Source: Chitinophagales bacterium
GTDB taxonomy: Bacteria > Bacteroidota > Bacteroidia > Chitinophagales > CAIODY01
Direction of reading: 5' to 3'
DNA length: 64,000 nucleotides
Assembly: GCA_947449695.1 (NCBI GenBank)
Contig: CANFST010000013.1
Coordinates: forward strand, 1-64,000
Made by a program: the position numbers and the translations under genes. Under the pieces are notes generated by a model. That model was not told the origin of the DNA and did no database searches. It saw only the letters and a list, made by a program, of their open reading frames with translations. Positions 7,441 to 15,394 of the stretch are shown one piece after another (the stretch's first letter is position 1; each line of letters starts with the position of its first letter).

Positions 7441-9111
7441 ATGTCATTAAAATCTTTTCTGAAAATTTTATTTTCTATTGCGATGATTATTTCATTACAA
7501 AAATCTTTTGCAACAGGAACTTCTTCCGCAAAAATTATTTACGAACAATTTGAAAATGATAAGTTGCAAAAAGACAAAATCATCACAGTGATTTGTAATT
7601 CAAATGCAGCTTCGATTTCAAATTCATCGGTTACTAACGAAAATTATTTTGTAGATTATGTGGCTCGAAACACAGTAAAGACAGGCATTTTCAATCAAAA
7701 AAATTATTCTGTTTTCACTTCGTTTGATTCATTACCGAAGCCAACTACTACAAATGATACAGCAACAATTCTTGGATTTTTGTGTAAGAAAATCACGTAC
7801 AATATTTTTTCAAACAGCGTTGAAGTGTGGTTCACAACAAAATCTCAAGTTAAAGGAACACCTTCTATGAATATTGTTCCCGATGGATTGGTGTTGAAAT
7901 ATGTGATGAACGGAAGTAGAAAAATTATTGCAAAATCTATATCTATCATCGAAACTAATAAGGAAATTTCTTCTTCAAAAAATTCAGTGAAAGTCAGCGA
8001 TGCTGAATATGCTGCAATTCAGATTCAATCAAGGTTCACGGCTATTTCAGTTTTTCAAAAAGAACAAATTAATTTTGATGATAAATGGAAAAATGAAAAA
8101 GCAACACAGTCAAATATCACTTATCATTTTGCAAAAGGAAATGTGATTTTGAAAAAAATAAAATTGCCTGAACACAGTTCGAAAGGAAGTTTTTTTGTGA
8201 AACTTACCGATTGGTCAAATGGTGATGCATACGACAGAGTTGGCTCTGTGTTTACGTTTTCAGCTAATAAACAAAAATCAATGTTAGATGCTTTTGAAAA
8301 TGGATTACAAGCAATTCCTTTTTTTAAAGATAAAAATGGCGAACATTATCAAGGTACAATTGCAACCAATGATTATGCGCCAAGCATTGAATTGATGCGA
8401 TTTTTCACTTCTTTTGGCGTAAATTATTTCAACAAAAAAAGAATTATTAAAGGTTATGATTGGGCTGATTCGGTGGTTTACAAACAAGATGTTACTTCAT
8501 TAATTTCTTCGGAGCAAAACGAAATTTGGCTCGGTGTTTATATTGGCAATTATGATAAAGGTGGTCATAAAGTTAGCCTGGAGCTTGACTTTTACCCCGA
8601 AGAAGACCAGCCTGAAACTAAAAAATTTATTGCGCCACTTTTTAGTACAGTGAATATTTTAGAAGCTGCAGGTCAAAATTATGGCAAACTTTTTTTGAAC
8701 GATTCATTGAAAATGAATTTCGAAATTAATGACTCTATCAATGATTTGACAATGCTATACACTACAACTGGTCATGGTGGTTGGGGTGGTGGTGATGAAT
8801 TTAATCCGAAGTTGAATCAAATTTTTGTGGATGGAAAATTAGTTTTTGCTGCAACTCCTTGGCGAACTGATTGTGGTACTTATCGCTTGCTGAATCCAGC
8901 TTCTGGCAATTTCCCTGACGGACTATCATCATCAGATTTTAGTCGCTCAAATTGGTGCCCAGGAACTTTGACAACCCCATATTTAATTCCACTAAAAAAA
9001 TTATCGCTTGGTAAACACACTTTGCAAGTAGCAATTGACGAAGGAAAAAATGAAGGCGGTAGTTTTAGCCATTGGTGTGTTTCGGGTGTGTTGGTAGGCA
9101 CGAAAAAATAA
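7441..9111 (+). CDS. PNGase F-like glycan amidase with GLPGLI-like N-terminal region
   Basis: 556 residues with a signal peptide (to about residue 24). Residues 25-175 resemble the GLPGLI family (AKIIYEQ start, ATILGFLCKKITYN, VEVWFTTKSQ, PDGLVLKYV). Residues 225-556 look like the two eight-stranded domains of peptide-N-glycosidase F: LTDWSNGDAYDRVGSVFTF (Asp265 where PNGase F has catalytic Asp60 in WDRYANVYV), GHGGWGGGDEFNPK (Glu453 where PNGase F has Glu206) and SNWCPGTLTTPYLIPL, matching its GWCPGMAVPTRID. The Glu118 position appears replaced by a Tyr/Ile region (hand alignment from memory). It would release N-glycans from glycoproteins in the periplasm or outside. The GLPGLI-like part is the less certain half. 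Confidence 0.75.
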   Translation: MSLKSFLKILFSIAMIISLQKSFATGTSSAKIIYEQFENDKLQKDKIITVICNSNAASISNSSVTNENYFVDYVARNTVKTGIFNQKNYSVFTSFDSLPKPTTTNDTATILGFLCKKITYNIFSNSVEVWFTTKSQVKGTPSMNIVPDGLVLKYVMNGSRKIIAKSISIIETNKEISSSKNSVKVSDAEYAAIQIQSRFTAISVFQKEQINFDDKWKNEKATQSNITYHFAKGNVILKKIKLPEHSSKGSFFVKLTDWSNGDAYDRVGSVFTFSANKQKSMLDAFENGLQAIPFFKDKNGEHYQGTIATNDYAPSIELMRFFTSFGVNYFNKKRIIKGYDWADSVVYKQDVTSLISSEQNEIWLGVYIGNYDKGGHKVSLELDFYPEEDQPETKKFIAPLFSTVNILEAAGQNYGKLFLNDSLKMNFEINDSINDLTMLYTTTGHGGWGGGDEFNPKLNQIFVDGKLVFAATPWRTDCGTYRLLNPASGNFPDGLSSSDFSRSNWCPGTLTTPYLIPLKKLSLGKHTLQVAIDEGKNEGGSFSHWCVSGVLVGTKK

Positions 9112-9132
9112 AACGAGATAAAATATTAATTG

Positions 9133-9140
9133 TAATTTTG
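9133..9140 (+). promoter_or_regulatory. -7 element upstream of the TPR-like gene
   Basis: TAATTTTG fits TAnnTTTG and ends 18 bases before the ATG at 9159. No good -33 element is seen. Confidence 0.4.
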
Positions 9141-9158
9141 CTAATCAATTTATAAAAA

Positions 9159-9806
9159 ATGAAAAAAATAATCTTCGCCGTAACATTACTGTTCATCAGT
9201 ATTACAGCATTTTCGCAATCAGAAAAATATATGCAAGTGATGCAACAAAATATTGCATTACTCGATTCGGCAAAATCAAAAGATGATTACCAAAAGCTGG
9301 CAAATAAATTTGAAATGATTGCTAGTAAAGAACAAAATCAATGGTTGCCATTTTATTATGCGGCCTTTTGCAATCAAATGATGTGTTACAATGGTTTGAA
9401 AGGTGATGAAATTGATGCAACCTGCGACAAAGCTGATGTTCAGCTGACCAAAGCAGATTCTTTGCAACCAAAAAATGCAGAAATTATGGTTTTAAAAGCT
9501 CGTGTTACAGGCGCAAGAATAATGGTAAGCCCAATGACCAGAGGTGCAAAGTATGGTAGAAAATCGGGTGAGATTTTACAACAGGCAATGGCGATTGATT
9601 CCTTAAATCCACGAGCTTATCTAACTGCTGGTCAGGCATTGTTTTACACACCAAAAATGTTTGGTGGCGGCAAAGAAAAAGCAAAACCTGTTTTACAAAA
9701 ATCGGCTGATTGCTATAATAAATTTCAACCAACAACACCGCTTCATCCTAATTGGGGCAAAGGTTTTTGTGGTTATTTGTTGATGCAATGTGAGGAAAAA
9801 AAATAA
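9159..9806 (+). CDS. Exported TPR-like protein
   Basis: 215 residues with a signal peptide (MKKIIFAVTLLFISITAFSQ) and no lipobox. The rest is alpha-helical with TPR-like periodicity: a helix pair around FYYAAFCNQMMCYNGL, ADVQLTKADSLQPKNAEIMVLKA split over two helices, and MAIDSLNPRAYLTAGQALFY. The D-SLNPRAYL / DSLQPKNAEIMVL pattern is the usual TPR turn. It is predicted to be periplasmic and to mediate protein contacts; no enzymatic motif is seen. Small proteins of this kind are often found near TonB receptors in Bacteroidota, which fits the gene two places upstream, but no partner can be named. Confidence 0.65.
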   Translation: MKKIIFAVTLLFISITAFSQSEKYMQVMQQNIALLDSAKSKDDYQKLANKFEMIASKEQNQWLPFYYAAFCNQMMCYNGLKGDEIDATCDKADVQLTKADSLQPKNAEIMVLKARVTGARIMVSPMTRGAKYGRKSGEILQQAMAIDSLNPRAYLTAGQALFYTPKMFGGGKEKAKPVLQKSADCYNKFQPTTPLHPNWGKGFCGYLLMQCEEKK

Positions 9807-9816
9807 AAAATTATTC

Positions 9817-9896
9817 AAGTTCGCCAAACTTATTTTCATTAGCGGAACTGTTTTACGAAAGCAACAAAAATTTTAATAGTAAAGTTTGGCGAACTT
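9817..9896. repeat. 80-base element with perfect 15-base terminal inverted repeats
   Basis: AAGTTCGCCAAACTT (9817-9831) and AAGTTTGGCGAACTT (9882-9896) are exact reverse complements enclosing 50 bases. Each arm is itself a near palindrome (AAGTT, 5 bases, AACTT). A T-run follows the right arm. It starts 11 bases after the stop codon at 9806 and ends 14 bases before the -7-like element of the superoxide dismutase gene. It could be a long-loop terminator or a miniature dispersed element. Confidence 0.55.
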
Positions 9897-9910
9897 TTTT
9901 GATGCTGAAC

Positions 9911-9918
9911 TATCTTCG
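9911..9918 (+). promoter_or_regulatory. -7-like element of the superoxide dismutase gene
   Basis: TATCTTCG, a common variant of TAnnTTTG in this window (also before gmk and pheT). A TTTG at 9885-9888, inside the right arm of the inverted repeat, is 22 bases upstream. Confidence 0.4.
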
Positions 9919-9970
9919 CAAAAAACTGTTTCTTCATTCAATATTTTCAAACAAAAAAAATTAAACAAAC

Positions 9971-10576
9971 ATGTATACATTACCAGCTTTACCTTATGCC
10001 AATGATGCTTTAGAGCCTTACTTCGACAAGATGACGATGGAAATTCATCACGACAAACATCACAATGCCTATGTAACCAATTTGAATAACGCTATCAAAG
10101 GCACCGATGCCGAAAATTTGTCGTTGGAAGATTTAGTAAAAAACATTTCAAAATATCCAATGCCTGTTCGTAACAATGGCGGCGGACATTGGAATCATAG
10201 TTTCTTCTGGCAAATCCTTTCGCCAAGCGGTGGCGCAGCTTCTACAAAATTAGCAGATGCGATTAATGCCGAATTTGGCTCGATGGAAATTTTCAAAGAA
10301 AAATTTGCAGCTGCAGGCGTAAGTCGCTTTGGTAGTGGCTGGGCTTGGTTGTGTGTAGATGCTAATAAAAAATTGTGTGTGTGTTCAACACCTAATCAAG
10401 ATAATCCGTTGATGGATGTTGCTGATTGCAAAGGAACACCCATATTAGGTTTGGATGTTTGGGAACATGCTTATTATTTGCATTATCAAAATAGAAGACC
10501 TGATTTTATTGCTGCATTCTGGAATGTGGTAAACTGGGCTGAAGTGAGCCGCAGATATGATGAAGCAATGAAATAA
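9971..10576 (+). CDS. sodA: Superoxide dismutase, Mn/Fe family
   Basis: 201 residues, normal for the family, and without a signal peptide (cytoplasmic). It dismutates superoxide to oxygen and hydrogen peroxide. The N-terminus ([19 protein letters not shown]) and the metal-ligand stretches are intact: [13 protein letters not shown] (first His ligand at residue 26), [11 protein letters not shown] (second His), and [18 protein letters not shown] (Asp and third His). [13 protein letters not shown] is closer to the manganese than to the classical iron type, but members can be cambialistic, so metal choice is unproven. A hairpin terminator follows. Confidence 0.95.
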   Translation: MYTLPALPYANDALEPYFDKMTMEIHHDKHHNAYVTNLNNAIKGTDAENLSLEDLVKNISKYPMPVRNNGGGHWNHSFFWQILSPSGGAASTKLADAINAEFGSMEIFKEKFAAAGVSRFGSGWAWLCVDANKKLCVCSTPNQDNPLMDVADCKGTPILGLDVWEHAYYLHYQNRRPDFIAAFWNVVNWAEVSRRYDEAMK

Positions 10577-10622
10577 GTTGCACAAAATATTACACAACAA
10601 ATTTTGTTGTGGTATAAAATTG

Positions 10623-10659
10623 AAAAGGATGTTTCAGAAATGGGCACATCCTTTTTTAT
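10623..10659 (+). terminator. Terminator after the superoxide dismutase gene
   Basis: AAAAGGATGT (10623-10632) pairs perfectly with ACATCCTTTT (10646-10655) around a 13-base loop, followed by TTATTTTT. A second palindrome (CACAACAAA...TTTGTTGTG) lies just before it. Confidence 0.75.
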
Positions 10660-10797
10660 TTTTGTGAAACGAAATGTCAACAAATGTTGTCTTTTATTTT
10701 ACAGTTGTATTACTATATTGGATTGGAGAGTCTATTTTATCTATAATAGCTGTCTTCGAAAAAAACATTATCTTGCATTGTTTAAAATTGAAAAATT

Positions 10798-13700
10798 ATG
10801 AAAATGAAAATTACACTTTTGTTTATTGCAATAGCATTGATGTTTTGCTTGCAACAAACAATTTTATTGTCTAATTCTGCCGCTCCTCCCACAGGCTATA
10901 CTGGAGCATCTGGCACAACATGCACCAGTTGCCATATAGTAGGTGTAACTGCAGCAAGTATAAGCTATACTATTACTTATGCAGGCAATAACAATGCGGT
11001 GAATAATTATCACATAAACAATACCTATAATATTACTGTGACTGTTTCAGGTAGCAGCAACCCTAACCCTAAGTATGGTTTTGCTATGAGAGCCCAAGAT
11101 GGTAGTGGAACCTCAAGAGGTACCTGGACAATAGGTTCAAATACAGGTATTACTGGTAGTGAAATTCATCATATCAATGCAAGTGGAATGACGAGCTCTT
11201 GGACTTTTCAGTGGACTGCTCCACCAACAAATTATGGCAATATTACTTTTTATGTAGCTGGAAACTATGGTGATGGTGATGGCACTTCTAATGGTGATGC
11301 CATTGCAACTACCTCATTTGTTTTAAAACCTACTCCAATAATTTCACCTGTTGCAAATGTTACACCAGCAACTAATGATACATTTTGTATAAATATACCT
11401 GTTACGTTAACCAATAGTTCTACTGGAGCTATAAAAGCGTACTCGATGTATTTTGGCGCATTGCCTACTATTGCTGCTTATGGTACTCCGCCAGCATCAT
11501 TCAGTCATACTTATACAGCCACGGGTACTTATTTAGTAACTTATATTGTTTCAACCGATTCCCCTATGACAGGGCAGAACGGTACGATTGATACTTTTAC
11601 AAAAACAATTACCATAATTAATTATCCTGACCCTACTACAGTAGCCTCAGTAAATCCAGCTTGTTCAGGATTAACAGATACACTAAAATTAACTCATAAA
11701 TTATGGGGTGCAACTTATACACCCAATTTTGGTACTGCAACAGCAGTGGGATCACCTCCAAATGGTGGGCCATATCCAATTATATTACCAGCTACTTATG
11801 GGCAGTATCATTTTTCTATGTCGGCAACAGGTTATGGTTGTACTTCGCCGCCTTACTATGATTCAGTGCTGATTTCATCTTGTACACCTCCACAAGCGCA
11901 ATTTAATTTGGTGGATAGTTCCAATAATTTAATTTCGAATATTTGTTATAATACTGGGTATTATTTTCAGGATGTTTCGCAACAGGGCAGCAGCTCTATT
12001 ATTACATGGCAATGGAATTTTAATGCTGGTGGCAATACACCTCCGCCAGTTCCATTTTCAGCCACCGGCGTTGGTCCGCATCATATTGTTTTTCCTGCAG
12101 GAGGTGTTTATACGATTTCATTAAAAGTAACAGATGCGCAAGGTCAAACAAACACCCATTCTTCTTTTGTAACAGTAAATCAAAATTGTGGTCCGTATTT
12201 ATTTATTGCTGGCATGAATCCTTATTTGCCTCAAGACACTTGTACGGGCGATTCAATTTTATTTTCAGATATTTCAAATCAGGCAACTTATGCTTGGCGT
12301 TGGAATTGGGGCGATGGTTCGCCAATTGATACAGTTCCTAGTATGTGGCATCATTGGGCTAATTATGGTAACTATACCATCACTTTTGCTGCAAAAGATG
12401 TTTATGGAACCTGGGATACAGTTTACAATAGTATTGTAATTGGTTCGGCACCACCAGCGGCGGCAGGCAGAGATACTTTGATTTGCACTGGAAACTGTGT
12501 CAGTATTGGTTCACCGGCTGTGAATGGAGCAGTATATCATTGGACATCTTCACCTCCGGGTTTTGTTTCGACTAATGCCCACCCAAGTGTTTGCCCAACT
12601 GTAACAACTACTTATTATTTAATGGCAGCCAATGCTGCTGGCAATTGTGCAAAATTTGATACTGTAAAAATAACTGTAGATAGCCCACCTAATGTGGTTT
12701 TAACAGCATCTTCGCCAATTGAATGTGTAAATAATGACGATACCATTACAGCCACACCTTCTAACTTAGGATTTTATAGCTTTACATTTCCAAATGGTGG
12801 CGGTATTATTTCAGGAACAGGTGGTGGACCTTATGTGGTAAGCTGGTCAACAGCTTCAACTAATGTAATTACTTGTAATGTACATGATGCTAATGGTTGT
12901 ATTTCTACAGTAACACCTGTTACAGTTATAACGCAATCATGCAATCCGCCTACGGCAAAATTTGTATTTACACCTAATCCAGCTTGTTTGTTTAATCAAG
13001 TATCTATGACTGATTCATCAACTGGTAATCCTACCAACTGGTTTTGGCAATTTGGAAATGGTGCTACGCCTGTAAATACTTCTCAGCAAAATCCTTTTGT
13101 AACGTATAATACAACTGGACAGCATATTATTTCATTAACAGTAAGTAATGCTGGTGGTAGCAGTGTTTATACCGATACTATTATGGTGTACAATGCCCCC
13201 ACTGCGGTCTTTAATTTTATTACACCAGTATGCGTAGGGTACAATACCATTGTTTCTTATCTTGGTAATGCAACACCTTCTGCGGCATATAATTGGGGCT
13301 TCAGCGGTGCAAATGTTGTTTCAGGAACTGGTCAGGGACCTTATTATATCAACTGGAACTCTCCAGGAAATAAAATTCTTTCGTTGCAAGTGACTGAGAA
13401 TGGTTGTTCAGCTACCTCAGGACCAGGTAATCAGGTAAATGTATTACCATTGCCTCAGGTTCATTTTACTTATAATGTTCTGACTGGTACAGCTTATACT
13501 ACTTTCACACCAACCACTACTGGTGCAACTTCTTATCATTGGGCATTTGGCGATGGTTCAACCAGCATTATTCAATATCCACCAACACATAATTATTTAC
13601 ACAACGGTACTTATACTGTTACGCTTACAGTTGATAATGGCTACTGTGCAGTTTCAGATACCCAAATTGTTGTCATTGATGGATTAACAGGTATTGACGA

Positions 13701-13959
13701 TTTAACCGCTTCGCCTAATGGATTAATAGTTTATCATAATGATGTGGCAGCAAAACTATTGGTTGAATGGACAGCTAACAAAGAATTATCAAAACAGATT
13801 CAGGTAATCAATATTAAAGGCGATGTGGTGTATCAAAATACTTTTACTACTGATAATACTTTAAACATAAGCACTTCTCAAATGGTGCCAGGCATGTATT
13901 TATTAAGAGTAGCTTATGCTGATGGCAGTTCGGAAATGCGAAAATGGATAAAAAATTAA
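10798..13959 (+). CDS. T9SS-exported PKD-repeat protein with CxxCH N-terminal domain
   Basis: 1053 residues. Signal peptide to about residue 28, then PPTGYTGASGTTCTSCH (Cys42, Cys45, His46) opening a Reeler/choice-of-anchor-V-like domain to about residue 180 with WTFQWTAPPTNYGNITFYVA. Several PKD-type domains follow, marked by WQWNFNAGG, WRWNWGDGSP, FWQFGNG and YHWAFGDGST together with NYTIT/GTYTVTLTV strand ends. The last 80 residues (about 970-1053) are a type A sorting domain: QIQVINIKGDVVYQ, LNISTSQMVPGMYLLRV, WIKN. It should cross the outer membrane through the T9SS and be anchored or released. The role may be adhesion, inferred only. CxxCH could bind heme or be a disulfide. Confidence 0.85.
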   Translation: MKMKITLLFIAIALMFCLQQTILLSNSAAPPTGYTGASGTTCTSCHIVGVTAASISYTITYAGNNNAVNNYHINNTYNITVTVSGSSNPNPKYGFAMRAQDGSGTSRGTWTIGSNTGITGSEIHHINASGMTSSWTFQWTAPPTNYGNITFYVAGNYGDGDGTSNGDAIATTSFVLKPTPIISPVANVTPATNDTFCINIPVTLTNSSTGAIKAYSMYFGALPTIAAYGTPPASFSHTYTATGTYLVTYIVSTDSPMTGQNGTIDTFTKTITIINYPDPTTVASVNPACSGLTDTLKLTHKLWGATYTPNFGTATAVGSPPNGGPYPIILPATYGQYHFSMSATGYGCTSPPYYDSVLISSCTPPQAQFNLVDSSNNLISNICYNTGYYFQDVSQQGSSSIITWQWNFNAGGNTPPPVPFSATGVGPHHIVFPAGGVYTISLKVTDAQGQTNTHSSFVTVNQNCGPYLFIAGMNPYLPQDTCTGDSILFSDISNQATYAWRWNWGDGSPIDTVPSMWHHWANYGNYTITFAAKDVYGTWDTVYNSIVIGSAPPAAAGRDTLICTGNCVSIGSPAVNGAVYHWTSSPPGFVSTNAHPSVCPTVTTTYYLMAANAAGNCAKFDTVKITVDSPPNVVLTASSPIECVNNDDTITATPSNLGFYSFTFPNGGGIISGTGGGPYVVSWSTASTNVITCNVHDANGCISTVTPVTVITQSCNPPTAKFVFTPNPACLFNQVSMTDSSTGNPTNWFWQFGNGATPVNTSQQNPFVTYNTTGQHIISLTVSNAGGSSVYTDTIMVYNAPTAVFNFITPVCVGYNTIVSYLGNATPSAAYNWGFSGANVVSGTGQGPYYINWNSPGNKILSLQVTENGCSATSGPGNQVNVLPLPQVHFTYNVLTGTAYTTFTPTTTGATSYHWAFGDGSTSIIQYPPTHNYLHNGTYTVTLTVDNGYCAVSDTQIVVIDGLTGIDDLTASPNGLIVYHNDVAAKLLVEWTANKELSKQIQVINIKGDVVYQNTFTTDNTLNISTSQMVPGMYLLRVAYADGSSEMRKWIKN

Positions 13960-14654
13960 CTCATTAATCCGTTATCAGTAAAGCTATAATAGCCTGTGTT
14001 GGCAACAATCAGATGGTCGAAAATAATGATTCCAAGCATATCGCCAGCTTGTTTTAATTTTTTTGTAATGTCTAAATCGGCTTGACTGGGTTTTAAATTA
14101 CCGCTTGGGTGATTGTGGCAAAGCACCAAACTAACTGCATTATTTTCTAATGCTTTTTTGAAAATTATTTTTGAATCAACCACAGTGCCCGATACACCGC
14201 CATTGCTGATGCATTCCATTTTTAATAGTCGGTTGGCTTGATTTAGATATAGTAAATAAAACAATTCAACAGTTTCGTCAGCCAATAAAGGCTGAATAAC
14301 AGCAGCTGCGGCCTGACTGCTATTAATAACAGGTTTGTCTTCCATCAATTCGGCTTTTCGCCTTCTGCCTAATTCCAATGCTGCTGCAATGCTGATAGCT
14401 TTCGCTTCACCAATACCTTTGGTTTTTTTTAAATCATCCACACTCAATCGGGCTAAATCATTCAAATTGTTATTCACCTTTTTCAAAATTAATTTACCCA
14501 ATTCAACAGCTGAAAATTCTTTGGTACCTGTCGAAATCAGAATGGCTAATAATTCGGCATCACTTAATGCTTGCTTACCTTTCAACAACATTTTTTCTCT
14601 TGGTCGGTCTTCTTCGGCCCATTGTGTGATGGGTATTTTGGTTTCTTCGGGCAT
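13956..14654 (-). CDS. radC: RadC-family JAB/MPN protein
   Basis: 232 residues, usual length. The N-terminus (residues 1-100) has a UPF0758-type helical part with a helix-hairpin-helix (TKGIGEAKA, 78-86). The C-terminal JAB domain carries the metalloprotease-like motif HNHPSG followed by Asp (His180, His182, Asp193), with CISNGGVSGTVVD before it. Despite the old name there is no firm evidence for a DNA-repair role in the family; the biochemical function is unknown. It is convergent with the PKD-protein gene and overlaps its end by 4 bases. Confidence 0.92.
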   Translation of the reverse strand: MPEETKIPITQWAEEDRPREKMLLKGKQALSDAELLAILISTGTKEFSAVELGKLILKKVNNNLNDLARLSVDDLKKTKGIGEAKAISIAAALELGRRRKAELMEDKPVINSSQAAAAVIQPLLADETVELFYLLYLNQANRLLKMECISNGGVSGTVVDSKIIFKKALENNAVSLVLCHNHPSGNLKPSQADLDITKKLKQAGDMLGIIIFDHLIVANTGYYSFTDNGLMS

Positions 14655-15394
14655 TTTAAATGGATGAATTTAAGGTGTAATTATTTTTTCTTTTTCAAAG
14701 CTGGATTATCGGCTACCAATCTGATAGTCCAAAAATCATCCGATAAATTTTCGTTCTATAGGTAATCATGAGGTATCGTGAAATAACCTTTTAATCTCCA
14801 ACCATTACCCAGCTATTTAGAACAATAAATCTTTTTGTAAAACAAATTTAATTTATTCACTTTTTTATTTCAAATAGTAAGTTATAAACAACTGTGAATT
14901 ATTTAAAAATTCGGCGCTTGATTTTATTTTTTTATCGCAATGGCGAACAAAAAAAATATTTTTTTAAAAAAAAAAATTTTCAGGCAAAAAGACATTAAAA
15001 AACAAAAAAATAATGATCGGTAAAAAAAATATTCGTCCCTATTTTTATATTTAAAATTCGTCTCATTTTTTATATTAATATAAAATTAATATGTTTAAAG
15101 TCCGCTACCAAAGCTAATTTGAAAGCTTAACATACAGTTACAGAATGGATACATTAAAGAGGGTAAAACTTGACTAAAAATTTACAAAAAATATTTTTTT
15201 GGAAAATTGAAAATACTTTATACTTTCACAGCCCGAAAAAGATTTTAAAATTATTTAACATGACATGCAACGAAAACAAAATTATAGTTGTCCTATTATG
15301 TGAAAGTAGGTGTTATCACTTATTTTCGTAAGTAGTTTTAACAGTTTTATTAAACAATCTAAAAAAGTTAACAATAAAAATTCAAATCTCTACC
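14655..15394. other. 740-base AT-rich intergenic region before the giant gene
   Basis: No convincing gene. A possible decayed coding remnant lies at 14681-14812. About 14930-15060 holds long A and T runs. A 10-base perfect inverted repeat (TACTTTCACA 15221-15230, TGTGAAAGTA 15299-15308) lies in the probable leader of the giant gene. No clear TTTG/TAnnTTTG promoter pair could be fixed by eye, although the start of the giant gene's transcript must be in this region or further upstream. Confidence 0.6.
14681..14812 (-). pseudogene. Possible decayed C-terminal gene remnant
   Basis: Minus-strand reading gives LGNGWRLKGYFTIPHDYL, an in-frame TAG (14756-14758), then NENLSDDFWTIRLVADNPAL plus KKKK and a stop. 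Both halves read like ordinary protein on either side of the stop, but there is no start codon and the family is not recognised. It sits upstream of radC on the same strand. Chance similarity to coding sequence is quite possible. Confidence 0.25.
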
